This document shows positions 50,703 through 59,249 of a stretch of DNA of 64,000 nucleotides, piece after piece. The notes under the pieces were generated by a model. It saw nothing but the letters and a program-made list of their open reading frames with translations. It was not told the origin of the DNA and ran no database searches. Numbering within the stretch: the stretch's first letter is position 1; every line of letters begins with the position of its first letter. The stretch comes from Actinomadura graeca (GTDB lineage Bacteria; Actinomycetota; Actinomycetes; Streptosporangiales; Streptosporangiaceae). Made by a program: the position numbers and the translations under genes. The DNA is taken from contig NZ_CP059572.1 of assembly GCF_019175365.1 (NCBI RefSeq), positions 496,001 to 560,000 of the forward strand, written 5' to 3'.

Positions 50703-50815
50703 CGGCGCTCTGGTCCCCCGTCGGAGCGCCCGTGCCGGTGTTCCGGGCCCCCGTCGGAACACCGATGATGCGGCGCCGGGTGGATTGCCCCCGTATCCAC
50801 CCGGCGCCGCTTTTC
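50703..50815 (+). ncRNA. 6C-family-like small RNA with three C-loop hairpins
   Basis: About 110 nt. Hairpin 1: GGCGCTC/GAGCGCC (50704-50710, 50724-50730). Hairpin 2: CGGTGTTCC/GGAACACCG (50736-50744, 50756-50764). Hairpin 3: 15-base perfect stem (50771-50785, 50795-50809) followed by CTTTTC, a terminator. All three loops contain CCCCCGT. The 6C RNA of actinobacteria (B11/ncRv13661 in Mycobacterium) is known for stem-loops with conserved cytosines that pair with G-rich targets, especially ribosome sites. Here the terminator loop also carries the motif. No ORF overlaps in a sensible frame. Family naming is from structure and should be checked with a covariance search. Confidence 0.78.
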
Positions 50816-50819
50816 ATGT

Positions 50820-51138
50820 CCGGGGGTTTTCCCTTGACCGGCCCGCAGGCCCTCCTTGACCCCGGTCCGGACACCACGCACATCGTCTGAGAATTGCATA
50901 GACCCAACCCTGGCCTGGTCCGGCCACGAGCCGAAACCCGTCGCCGCCGAACCATTCCCGCGGCGCCCCTCGGGCCCGGACGGAGGCGTGTCAAGAAGAG
51001 CGCGTCCCCGCCGTGCCCGGGAGGCGGCCGGGGCCCGTCCGGCGCGATCACGGCTCCGGCCTGCGCGTCCCTATGACTAGAATGCGGTTCGAGTTACGTC
51101 CGAGTACCGCCAGTCCGCGTCCGGAAGGGACCCCCAGC
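50820..51138 (+). promoter_or_regulatory. Gap between the small RNA and the acyl-CoA dehydrogenase
   Basis: No gene seen in 319 bases. TGTCCGG (50817-50823) and CCGGACA (50867-50873) can pair over a 43-base loop just after the small RNA. TAGAAT at 51078-51083 is a good -10 for the dehydrogenase, about 55 bases before its start, and GGAAGGGA near 51123 is the ribosome site. Confidence 0.45.
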
Positions 51139-52290
51139 GTGCGCCGCACCCTGTTCAACGAGGACCACGAGGCGTTCCGGGACATGATCCGGGCCTTCAT
51201 CGCCGCCGAGGTCGTCCCCGTCTTCGGCGAGTGGGAGGAGGCCGGCCACCCGCCGCGCGCCTTCTACAACCGGCTCGGCGAGCTCGGCGTCCTCGGCGTG
51301 CAGGTGCCCGAGGAGTACGGCGGCGCGGGCGAGACCAGCTTCAAGTACCAGGCGGTGGTGTCGGAGGAGTGCGCCCGCGCGGGCGTGGGCTTCGGCTCTT
51401 ACGGCGTGCACGTCAACCTGGTGCTGCCCTACCTGCTCAAGTACGGGTCGCCGGAGCAGAAGGGGCGCTGGCTGCCGCCGTTCGCGAGCGGCGACATGAT
51501 GACGGCCATCGCGATGACCGAGCCCGGGACCGGCTCGGACCTGGCCGGGATACGCACCACCGCGCGGCGGGACGGCGACCACTACGTCCTCAACGGCGCC
51601 AAGACGTTCATCACCGGCGGCGTCCTCGCCGACCGGGTCCTGGTGGTGGCCCGCACCTCCCCGGCCTCGCCGGAGGACCGCCGGGCGGGCCTGTCGATCC
51701 TCGCGGTCGACACCGCCGGCGAGGGCTACGCGGTCGGGCGCAAGCTGGAGAAGATCGGGTTGCGCAGCTCCGACACCGCCGAGCTGTCGTTCACCGACGT
51801 CCGGGTCCCCGCCGCGGACCTGCTCGGCGAGGAGGGCCGCGGGTTCGAGTACCTCACCCACAACCTCGCCGAGGAGCGGCTCGGGATCGCCACCGCCTCC
51901 TACGCCTCCGCCGCCGCGGCGGTCGAGTTCGCCCGCGAGTACGTCCGGGGCAGGACGGTCTTCGGCAAGAGCGTCTCCTCCTTCCAGAACACCAAGTTCG
52001 TCCTGGCCGAGTGCGCCACCGAGGTCGAGGCGGCCCGGTCGCTGGTGGACCGCGCGATCGAGGCGCTGGACGCCGGGGAGCTCACCCCCGCCGACGCCGC
52101 CGTCGCCAAGCTGTTCTGCACCGAGGTCCAGGCGCGCGTGGTCGACAAGTGCCTCCAGCTGCACGGCGGCTACGGCTACATCCTGGAGTACCCGATCGCG
52201 CGCCTGTACGCCGACGCCCGCGTCGCGCGGATCTACGGCGGCACCAGCGAGGTCCTCAAGACCATCATCGCCAAGGACATCAAGGTCTGA
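51139..52290 (+). CDS. Acyl-CoA dehydrogenase
   Basis: 383 aa flavoenzyme that makes the 2,3-double bond in acyl-CoAs. N-terminal helical domain, central beta domain (AMTEPGTGSD at 125-134, FITGG), C-terminal four-helix bundle (QLHGGYGY, RIYGGTSEV). The late catalytic position is Gly (YGGT). A Glu occurs in LAEERL (E246), the position used in isovaleryl- and long-chain-type enzymes, so it is probably of that type; exact substrate unknown. GTG start. It converges on the icmF-btuF-like pair, and branched-chain acyl-CoA use would fit, but that is inference. Confidence 0.92.
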   Translation: MRRTLFNEDHEAFRDMIRAFIAAEVVPVFGEWEEAGHPPRAFYNRLGELGVLGVQVPEEYGGAGETSFKYQAVVSEECARAGVGFGSYGVHVNLVLPYLLKYGSPEQKGRWLPPFASGDMMTAIAMTEPGTGSDLAGIRTTARRDGDHYVLNGAKTFITGGVLADRVLVVARTSPASPEDRRAGLSILAVDTAGEGYAVGRKLEKIGLRSSDTAELSFTDVRVPAADLLGEEGRGFEYLTHNLAEERLGIATASYASAAAAVEFAREYVRGRTVFGKSVSSFQNTKFVLAECATEVEAARSLVDRAIEALDAGELTPADAAVAKLFCTEVQARVVDKCLQLHGGYGYILEYPIARLYADARVARIYGGTSEVLKTIIAKDIKV

Positions 52291-52352
52291 GCCGGGGCCC
52301 GCGGCGCGGCGGGCCAGGCGCCCCGGCGCGGCGGCGGGTCAGGCGTGGCGGG

Positions 52353-53180
52353 TCAGGCGTCCCGGTGGCGGCGGGCGGCGGCGAGCTGCCGGGACAGCAC
52401 CGCCGGCGCGTCCACGAGCGACGGCCCGTACCAGGTCAGGTACCGGCCGTCGACGAGCGCCGCGTCCAGGCCGGGGAACGCCTCCGGGCCGTCGGCGGCG
52501 GTGAACCGGTAGGGCTCGTCGGGCAGGACGGCCAGGTCGGCGCCCGCGGCGTTCAGCTCGTCCAGGGGGATCTTCGGGTAGCGCTCCGGGTGGCCCGCGT
52601 AGACGTTCGCGACGCCCAGCCGGGCCAGGACGTCACCGGTGAAGGTGCCGCGCCCGACGACCATCCACGGGCGCCGCCAGACCGGGACGACGGCCGCGCG
52701 CGGCCCGTCCGCCCAGACGGGCGCGGCGCCCGCCCAGGCGCGGTCCGCCTCGTCGAGCCAGGCGGGTTCCGGGACGCGGCACGCCTCGGCCAGCATGCGG
52801 CGCAGGGACCGCAGGGCCTCGCCGACGCCGCGGATCTCGGTCATCCAGACCGGGACGCCCGCCGCCCGCAGCGCCTCGACGTCGGCGGGGCGGTTCTCCT
52901 CGGTGTTGCCGACGACGACGTCGGGCCGCAGCTCGGCGATCCGCTCCAGGTCGGGGTTCTTGGTGCCCCGGACGCGCGGCACGTCCAGGCCCTCCGGGTG
53001 GGTGCACCAGTCGGTGGCCCCGGCGAGCAGGCCGGGCGCGGCGTCCGCGACGGTCTCGGTCAGGGACGGGACGAGCGAGACGACCCGGCGGACCCGCTCC
53101 GGGACGCGGACCGGCGTGCCGGTGTCGTCCCGGGCCGGGCCGCCGCCGCCCGTGGCGGGTCCCGCCGCGTGGTCCGTCAT
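52353..53180 (-). CDS. BtuF-like helical-backbone metal/cobalamin-binding protein, no signal peptide
   Basis: 275 aa of the fold of class III periplasmic binding proteins (BtuF, FhuD). VVSLVPSLTETVAD at the start, RPDVVVGNTEEN, and the C-terminal lobe with VWRRPWMVVGRGTFTGDVL. No signal peptide or lipobox is visible, so it should stay in the cytoplasm. Its ATG overlaps the icmF stop (ATGA) and so is produced with the B12-dependent mutase. A role in delivering or holding cobalamin for IcmF is attractive but unproven. Such proteins have been labelled cobalamin-binding proteins in actinomycete genomes. Confidence 0.82.
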   Translation of the reverse strand: MTDHAAGPATGGGGPARDDTGTPVRVPERVRRVVSLVPSLTETVADAAPGLLAGATDWCTHPEGLDVPRVRGTKNPDLERIAELRPDVVVGNTEENRPADVEALRAAGVPVWMTEIRGVGEALRSLRRMLAEACRVPEPAWLDEADRAWAGAAPVWADGPRAAVVPVWRRPWMVVGRGTFTGDVLARLGVANVYAGHPERYPKIPLDELNAAGADLAVLPDEPYRFTAADGPEAFPGLDAALVDGRYLTWYGPSLVDAPAVLSRQLAAARRHRDA

Positions 53181-56100
53181 ACGTTGCGGCGGTACTGGCC
53201 GCCGACCTCGAAGAACGCGTCGGTGATCTGCTGGAGGGTGCACACCCGCGCCGCGTCCATCAGCACCGCGAACACGTTGCCGCCCGAGCGCGCCGCCTCC
53301 TTGAGCGCGGCCAGCGCCGGCTCGGCGCCGTCGCGGTGCGCCTCCCGGTAGCCGCGGACCCGGTCGAGCTGGGAGCGCTTCTCGTCCTCGGTGCCGCGCG
53401 CCAGCTCGATCGTGTCGGGCGTCCCGTCGCCGGCGCCGGGGCTCCGGAAGGTGTTCACCCCGATGATCGGCAGGGAGCCGTCGTGCTTGCGCTGCTCGTA
53501 CAGCATCGACTCGTCCTGGATGCGGCCGCGCTGGTAGCCGGTCTCCATCGCGCCGAGCACGCCGCCGCGCTCGCTGATGCGGTCGAACTCCGCCAGGACC
53601 GCCTCCTCCACGAGGTCGGTCAGCTCGTCGATGACGAACGACCCCTGGAGCGGGTTCTCGTTCACCGCCAGCCCCCACTCGCGGTTGATGATCAGCTGGA
53701 TCGCGAGGGCCCGCCGGACGGACTCGGCGGTGGGCGTGGTGACGGCCTCGTCGTAGGCGTTGGTGTGCAGGCTGTTGCAGTTGTCGTAGATGGCGACGAG
53801 CGCCTGGAGCGTCGTGCGGATGTCGTTGAAGTGCATCTCCTGCGCGTGCAGGGACCGCCCGGACGTCTGCACGTGGTACTTCAGCTTCTGGCTGCGCTCG
53901 TTGGCGCCGTACCGGTCGCGCATGGCGACGGCCCAGATGCGGCGGGCGACGCGCCCGAGGACGTTGTACTCGGGGTCCATGCCGTTGGAGAAGAAGAACG
54001 ACAGGTTGGGCGCGAAGTCGTCCACGTCCATGCCGCGCGCCAGGTAGGACTCGACGTAGGTGAACCCGTTCGCGAGCGTGAACGCGAGCTGGCTGATGGG
54101 GTTCGCCCCGGCCTCGGCGATGTGGTAGCCGGAGATCGACACCGAGTAGAAGTTGCGGACGGCGTTGGCGATGAACCACTCCTGGATGTCGCCCATCATC
54201 CGCAGCGAGAACTCGGTGGAGAAGATGCAGGTGTTCTGCCCCTGGTCCTCCTTCAGGATGTCGGCCTGGACGGTGCCGCGCACGGTCGACAGCACGCGCG
54301 CGCGGACCTGCCCCGCCTCCTCCTCCGACGGCTCACGCCCGTGCTCCTCCCGGAACGCGTCCATCCCCTGGTCGATGGCGGTGTTGAGGAAGAACGCCAG
54401 GATCGTCGGGGCGGGCCCGTTGATGGTCATCGACACCGACGTCGTGGGCGAGGACAGGTCGAACCCGTCGTACAGCGCCTTCATGTCGTCCAGCGTCGCG
54501 ATGGACACCCCGGACGTGCCGACCTTGCCGTACACGTCGGGGCGCTCGTCGGGGTCGCGGCCGTAGAGGGTGACCGAGTCGAACGCGGTGGACAGCCGGG
54601 TCGCGGGCTGGCCCTCCGACAGCAGCTTGAAGCGGCGGTTGGTGCGGAACGGGTCGCCCTCCCCCGCGAACATCCGCGCCGGGTCCTCGTTGTCGCGCTT
54701 GAACGGGAACACGCCCGCGGTGAACGGGAACCGGCCGGGGAGGTTCTCCGACCGCAGGAACCGCAGCAGCTCGCCGTGATCGGTGTAGCGGGGCAGCGCG
54801 ACGCGCGGGATCCTGCTCCCCGACAGGGACTCGCGGGTCAGCGGCGTGCGCAGCTCCCGGTCGCGGACGCGGACGACCTGCTCGTCGCCCGAGTAGGACT
54901 CCACGACCGCGGGCCAGCCCTCGACCAGCCCGGCGTCGCGGGGGTCGACGTCGCGGCGGGCCTTCTCCAGCAGCGCCTCGACCTCGGCGGCGTCGGTCAG
55001 CTCGGCGCGGACCTCCTCCAGCCGCTGGACGCGGCGGACCGCCTCCACCTGCCGCGCGGTCCCGGCGTGGTACGCGCGCACCGTGTCGGCGATGTCCGAC
55101 AGGTACCGGACGCGGGCGGGCGGGATGACGGTGGCGGCGCCGGTGGAGACCTTCGTCGCGGCCTCGGGGAGCGTGCCGGGCTCCAGGTGCAGCCCGTGCC
55201 CGGACAGCAGCCCGCCCAGGTGCCGGTAGAGGGCCGTGACGCCGTCGTCGTTGAACGTGGCGGCGCTGGTGCCGTAGACGGGCATGTCCTCGGGGCGCTG
55301 CCCGAACGCCTCGCGGTTGCGCACCAGCTGCCGGGAGACGTCCCGCAGCGCGTCCGCGGCGCCGCGCCGCTCGAACTTGTTGATCGCCACCACGTCGGCG
55401 AAGTCGAGCATGTCGATCTTCTCCAGCTGGGACGCGGCGCCGAACTCGGGCGTCATCACGTAGAGGGACACGTCCACCAGCGGGACGATCGCGGCGTCGC
55501 CCTGGCCGATGCCCGGCGTCTCCAGGATCACCAGATCGTATCCGGCGGCCTTGCACGCGCCGATGATCTCCTCGATGTTCTCCGGCAGCTCGCGGGCGCC
55601 GCGGGTGGCCAGCGAGCGGAAGAACACGTGGTCGCCGTCCAGGGAGTTCATGCGGATGCGGTCGCCGAGCAGCGCGCCGCCGCCGCGCCGCCGCGTCGGG
55701 TCGACGGCCAGGACCGCGACGCGCAGCTTGTCCTGCTGGTCGACGCGCAGGCGCCGCACCAGCTCGTCGGTGAGGGAGGACTTCCCGGAGCCGCCCGTCC
55801 CGGTGATGCCGAGCACCGGCACGCGCCGCCTCCCGGCCGCGTCGGCGAGCAGGGCGCGGTCGGCCTCCGGCAGCGCGCCCGCCTGGAGGCAGGTCACGGC
55901 GCGGGCGAGGGCGCGCCGGTCGCCGGCGACCACCCCCTCCGCCGGGGCGGGGTCGGCGGCCAGGTCGACGTCGCACTCGCGGACCAGCTCGTTGATCATC
56001 CCGGGCAGGCCGAGGCGCTGGCCGTCCTCGGGCGAGAAGATCCGCACCCCCGCGTCCGACAGCCGGGCGATCTCCTCGTGGACGATGACGCCGCCGCCCC

Positions 56101-56404
56101 CGCCGAACACCTTCACGTGCTCGGCCCCGGCCTCCTTCAGGCTGCGGGACAGGTACTCGAAGTACTCGACGTGACCGCCCTGGTAGGAGCTGATGGCGAC
56201 GCCCTGCGCGTCCTCCTCCAGGACGGCGTCGACGACCTCGCGGACCGAGCGGTCGTGGCCCAGGTGCACCACCTCGGCGCCCTGAGACTGCAGGATCCGC
56301 CGCATGATGTTGATCGCCGCGTCGTGCCCGTCGAACAGCGCCGCCGCCGTCACGAAGCGCACCGGATGCTCCGGCACGTGGAGTTGCCCCGTCACCGTCT
56401 CCAC
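53177..56404 (-). CDS. icmF: Fused isobutyryl-CoA mutase IcmF (B12 domain - GTPase chaperone - mutase)
   Basis: 1075 aa. It interconverts isobutyryl-CoA and n-butyryl-CoA using adenosylcobalamin. The N-terminal B12 domain has D25-G-H27 (FDGHDAAI, the form typical of IcmF) and the SSYQGGH and GGGGG parts. The MeaI-type G-protein domain has Walker A GTGGSGKSS (202-210) and FERRG-type guanine recognition (NKFERRG). The mutase large domain covers about 540-1060. The GTG start is 44 bases from the divergent marR start, and an operator-like array lies between. The fusion lets the GTPase guard cofactor loading. Links valine or fatty acid breakdown to butyryl-CoA supply. Confidence 0.95.
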   Translation of the reverse strand: METVTGQLHVPEHPVRFVTAAALFDGHDAAINIMRRILQSQGAEVVHLGHDRSVREVVDAVLEEDAQGVAISSYQGGHVEYFEYLSRSLKEAGAEHVKVFGGGGGVIVHEEIARLSDAGVRIFSPEDGQRLGLPGMINELVRECDVDLAADPAPAEGVVAGDRRALARAVTCLQAGALPEADRALLADAAGRRRVPVLGITGTGGSGKSSLTDELVRRLRVDQQDKLRVAVLAVDPTRRRGGGALLGDRIRMNSLDGDHVFFRSLATRGARELPENIEEIIGACKAAGYDLVILETPGIGQGDAAIVPLVDVSLYVMTPEFGAASQLEKIDMLDFADVVAINKFERRGAADALRDVSRQLVRNREAFGQRPEDMPVYGTSAATFNDDGVTALYRHLGGLLSGHGLHLEPGTLPEAATKVSTGAATVIPPARVRYLSDIADTVRAYHAGTARQVEAVRRVQRLEEVRAELTDAAEVEALLEKARRDVDPRDAGLVEGWPAVVESYSGDEQVVRVRDRELRTPLTRESLSGSRIPRVALPRYTDHGELLRFLRSENLPGRFPFTAGVFPFKRDNEDPARMFAGEGDPFRTNRRFKLLSEGQPATRLSTAFDSVTLYGRDPDERPDVYGKVGTSGVSIATLDDMKALYDGFDLSSPTTSVSMTINGPAPTILAFFLNTAIDQGMDAFREEHGREPSEEEAGQVRARVLSTVRGTVQADILKEDQGQNTCIFSTEFSLRMMGDIQEWFIANAVRNFYSVSISGYHIAEAGANPISQLAFTLANGFTYVESYLARGMDVDDFAPNLSFFFSNGMDPEYNVLGRVARRIWAVAMRDRYGANERSQKLKYHVQTSGRSLHAQEMHFNDIRTTLQALVAIYDNCNSLHTNAYDEAVTTPTAESVRRALAIQLIINREWGLAVNENPLQGSFVIDELTDLVEEAVLAEFDRISERGGVLGAMETGYQRGRIQDESMLYEQRKHDGSLPIIGVNTFRSPGAGDGTPDTIELARGTEDEKRSQLDRVRGYREAHRDGAEPALAALKEAARSGGNVFAVLMDAARVCTLQQITDAFFEVGGQYRRNV

Positions 56405-56412
56405 CCCAAACC

Positions 56413-56441
56413 TTGGACATCCAATATTTGGAAGTTAAAAT
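56413..56441 (+). promoter_or_regulatory. Promoter and overlapping three-half-site operator for marR/icmF
   Basis: TTGGAC (56413-56418) and TAAAAT (56436-56441) are separated by exactly 17 bases, a near-ideal promoter; GTG of marR comes seven bases after. Within it are TTGGA (56413), TCCAA (56420) and TTGGA (56428), giving two overlapping inverted repeats. A MarR dimer there would block its own promoter and perhaps that of icmF. Confidence 0.7.
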
Positions 56442-56448
56442 AGTTTCC

Positions 56449-56994
56449 GTGCGCGATCCGGTCAAGGACACATACGCTCGGGCGATGCCCGACACGCCCG
56501 ACACCACACTCGATCCCATCGCCGAGGCCCACCGCCAGTGGAGCGCCCGCTGGCCCGATCACGCCGACCACATGGCGGCCGTCACCTCGGTCATCCGGGC
56601 CCAGCAGCTCCTGCTGGGCCGGATCGAGGCCGTCCTCAAGCCGTACGGGCTGACCTTCGCCGCCTACGAGGCCCTGCGCCTGCTCGCCTTCACCCGCACC
56701 GGCACCCTCCCGATGGGCAAGATGGGCGTCCGCCTCATGGTCCACCCCGCGTCGGTCACCAACGTGATCGGGCGCCTGGAGCAGCGCGGCCTCGTCGGCC
56801 GCGGCCCCTCCCCCGCCGACCGCCGGGTCGTCCTCGCGACCATCACCGGCGCCGGGCGCGAGCTGGCCGAGGAGGCCACGGCGGCGCTCAACGAGTCCGG
56901 CTTCGGCATCGCGGACCTGTCGGCCGCCGAGGCCGAGCGGATCGCCGCCGCGCTGCGCCCCGTGCGCGTCTCGGCGGGCGACCTCAGCCCGTGA
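56449..56994 (+). CDS. MarR-family transcriptional regulator
   Basis: 181 aa. Long N-terminal helix region, then the winged helix: GLTFAAYEALRLLAFT, MGKMGVRLMVHPASVTNVIGRLEQRGLV, with the basic wing PADRRVVLATIT (segments between about 70 and 150). GTG at 56449 is placed by the promoter to be leaderless. Divergent from icmF with a shared operator, so it probably represses itself and icmF in response to an acyl-CoA or aromatic ligand. It is also 115 bases ahead of the TDO gene, and may control that too. Confidence 0.93.
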   Translation: MRDPVKDTYARAMPDTPDTTLDPIAEAHRQWSARWPDHADHMAAVTSVIRAQQLLLGRIEAVLKPYGLTFAAYEALRLLAFTRTGTLPMGKMGVRLMVHPASVTNVIGRLEQRGLVGRGPSPADRRVVLATITGAGRELAEEATAALNESGFGIADLSAAEAERIAAALRPVRVSAGDLSP

Positions 56995-57109
56995 GCGGCG
57001 CCCGCGCCCAGGAGCCGGGCCGAACATCATTCTGATCTGCGGGGCACGGGATTCGCTTATGCTGCGGGTGCTCCAGGGTGTGCATCCGTGGTGTCGCGAG
57101 GAGGCGATG

Positions 57110-57910
57110 ATGGCGGATTCGCCGACGATGACGTACGGCGGCTATCTGCGGCTCGACAGGCTCCTGTCGTGCCAGGAACCGAAGACCGAGGCCCACGACG
57201 AGCTGCTCTTCGTGATCATCCATCAGGTCTACGAGCTGTGGTTCAAGCAGATCCTGCACGAGGCCGCCCTGCTCCAGCGCAGGCTGGAGGAGGGCAACAG
57301 CGCCGGGTCGCTGCACACCGCCCGCCGGATCACCAAGATCCTCAAGACCGTGGTCGGGCAGCTGGACGTGCTGGAAACGATGACGCCCCGGCAGTTCGCC
57401 TCCTTCCGCGACGCCCTCGGCAGCTCCAGCGGCTTCCAGAGCGAGCAGTTCCGCGAGCTGGAGGCGGTGCTCGGGCGCCGCGCGTTCCCCGCCTCCGACA
57501 TCCGCGACGACGAGCGGCTCCGGGCGGCGATCGCCCGCCCGTCGCTGTTCGACTCCCTCCTGCGCTACCTCGCCGGGCGCGGCCACCCCGTCCCCGAGCG
57601 GGCCCTGTCCCGCGACACCTCCGCGGCGTGGGAGCCCGACCCGGAGGTCCAGAAGGTGCTCGTCACCGTCTACGCCGACGAGAGCGGGCCCGCCGCCGAG
57701 GTGTGCGAGTCCCTCGTCGACGTGGACGAGGGACTCCAGGAGTGGCGGTACCGGCACCTGAAGATGGTCGAGCGGACGATCGGCGCCAAGGTCGGCACCG
57801 GCGGCTCCGCCGGGGCCGAATACCTGCGCTCCACGCTGTTCGCGCCCGCCTTCCCCGACCTGTGGGAGGTCCGCTCCCAGACCGAGGAGGTCCCCGTCCA
57901 TGGCGCCTGA
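57110..57910 (+). CDS. kynA: Tryptophan 2,3-dioxygenase
   Basis: 266 aa heme enzyme, opens the indole ring of L-tryptophan to N-formylkynurenine. Typical motifs: LTYGGYL-like MTYGGYLRLD at the start, FVIIHQVYELWFKQ with the substrate-positioning His (H38), and RYRHLKMVERTIG with the proximal heme His, then GTGGSAG. GAGGAGG is five bases before ATG 57110 (a second ATG at 57107 is too close). TATGCT at 57058-57063 may be the -10. It overlaps the KMO gene by 11 bases. Confidence 0.95.
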   Translation: MADSPTMTYGGYLRLDRLLSCQEPKTEAHDELLFVIIHQVYELWFKQILHEAALLQRRLEEGNSAGSLHTARRITKILKTVVGQLDVLETMTPRQFASFRDALGSSSGFQSEQFRELEAVLGRRAFPASDIRDDERLRAAIARPSLFDSLLRYLAGRGHPVPERALSRDTSAAWEPDPEVQKVLVTVYADESGPAAEVCESLVDVDEGLQEWRYRHLKMVERTIGAKVGTGGSAGAEYLRSTLFAPAFPDLWEVRSQTEEVPVHGA

Positions 57911-59249
57911 CCGCACGCGCGGCGCCGGGCGGGTCGCGATCGTCGGCGGGGGCCTCGCGGGCTGCCTGCTCGCCGTGCTGCTCGGCCGCCGCGGCATCGA
58001 GGTCACCGTGTACGAGCGGCGCCCCGACCCCCGGGTGGCGGGCGCCGAACGCGGCCGCTCCATCAACCTGGCGATCTCGGCGCGCGGGCTCGCGGCGCTG
58101 GAGCAGGTGGGGCTGCGCGACCGGTCGCTCAAGCAGGCCCTGCCCATGCACGGGCGGATGGTGCACCCGCGCGGCGGCGAGCCCAACTTCCAGCCCTACA
58201 GCGCCGACGGCGAACGCCACATCAACTCCATCGGCCGCGCCGAGCTGAACCGGTCGCTGCTGGACACCGCCGAGTCCACACCCGGCGTCCGGCTCGTGTT
58301 CTCCCAGCGCGTCACCGGCGTCGACACCAAGGCGGGCGCCCTGCTGCTGGAGGACGCCGGCGGCCGGCCGCTCACCGAGCCCGCCGACGTGATCCTCGCC
58401 GGGGACGGCGCCTACAGCGCCGTCCGCGGGTCCCTGCGGCCCGACGGCGACACCGACGTCCTCGAACACGGCTACAAGGAGCTGACCGTCCCGCCGAAGG
58501 ACGGGGAGTTCGCGCTCGACCCGGACGCGCTGCACATCTGGCCGCGCGGCACGTCGATGATGATCGCGCTGCCCAACCTCGACCGGTCGTTCACCTGCAC
58601 CCTGTTCTGGAAGAAGTCCGACTTCACCGCGCTCGGCACGCCCGGCGCCGTCACCGCCTACTTCGCCGAGCACTATCCCGACGTCGCCGGCCTCATGCCC
58701 GGCCTCGCCGAGGACTACGCGCGGAACCCGGTCGGGTCGCTGGTCACCGTCCGGTGCTGGCCGTGGGTGCGCTACGGGGACGGCGCGATCGTCGCGCTGC
58801 TCGGCGACGCCGCGCACGCGATCGTCCCGTTCTTCGGGCAGGGCGCCAACTGCGCCTTCGAGGACTGCATCGAGATCGACCGGTGCCTTACCGAGGCCGA
58901 CGGGCACTGGCCGCGCGCCCTGTCGCTCTACCAGGAGCGGCGCAAGGCCAACACCGACGCCATCGCCGAGATGGCGCTGGACAACTTCGTCGAGATGCGC
59001 GACCGGGTGTCCTCGCCGGTCTACCGCGCCAAGCAGGCGGCCGTGCACGCCCTGGAGCGGCGCCTGGCCGGACGCTACGTCTCCCGCTACGAGCTGGTGT
59101 CGTTCTCCACGATGCCGTACGCGGAGATCCCCTCCCGCATCAGGCGGCAGAACAGGATGCTCGCCGCCGCCGTCCTCGGCGCCGGGGCGGCCGTCGGCCT
59201 CGGCGCGGGCGTCCTCATCCCCCGCCGTGGCCGTCGAGGCGGCCGCTGA
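57900..59249 (+). CDS. kmo: Kynurenine 3-monooxygenase
   Basis: 449 aa FAD enzyme that hydroxylates kynurenine with NADPH and O2. FAD-binding VAIVGGGLAGCLLA (12-25), GRSINLAISARG, and the second FAD motif LLGDAAHAIVPFFGQGANCAFEDC (position about 300-323, with GDAAHA and GQGANC). The C-terminus ends in a hydrophobic helix followed by basic residues (AAAVLGAGAAVGLGAGV then RRGRRGGR), as in eukaryotic membrane-bound KMO. ATG overlaps the TDO stop region. It ends 35 bases inside the 3' end of the convergent DHA2 exporter. No kynureninase or formamidase follows. Confidence 0.93.
   Translation: MAPDRTRGAGRVAIVGGGLAGCLLAVLLGRRGIEVTVYERRPDPRVAGAERGRSINLAISARGLAALEQVGLRDRSLKQALPMHGRMVHPRGGEPNFQPYSADGERHINSIGRAELNRSLLDTAESTPGVRLVFSQRVTGVDTKAGALLLEDAGGRPLTEPADVILAGDGAYSAVRGSLRPDGDTDVLEHGYKELTVPPKDGEFALDPDALHIWPRGTSMMIALPNLDRSFTCTLFWKKSDFTALGTPGAVTAYFAEHYPDVAGLMPGLAEDYARNPVGSLVTVRCWPWVRYGDGAIVALLGDAAHAIVPFFGQGANCAFEDCIEIDRCLTEADGHWPRALSLYQERRKANTDAIAEMALDNFVEMRDRVSSPVYRAKQAAVHALERRLAGRYVSRYELVSFSTMPYAEIPSRIRRQNRMLAAAVLGAGAAVGLGAGVLIPRRGRRGGR

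Noticed and set aside
51139..52290. Inactive acyl-CoA dehydrogenase because YEGT reads YGGT
   Set aside because: Glycine at that place is normal for isovaleryl/long-chain-type enzymes, where the Glu in the ERL segment (here E246) serves.
56405..56448. Cobalamin riboswitch before icmF
   Set aside because: Only 44 bases separate icmF and marR starts, too short for the B12 aptamer; no B12-box-like sequence seen.
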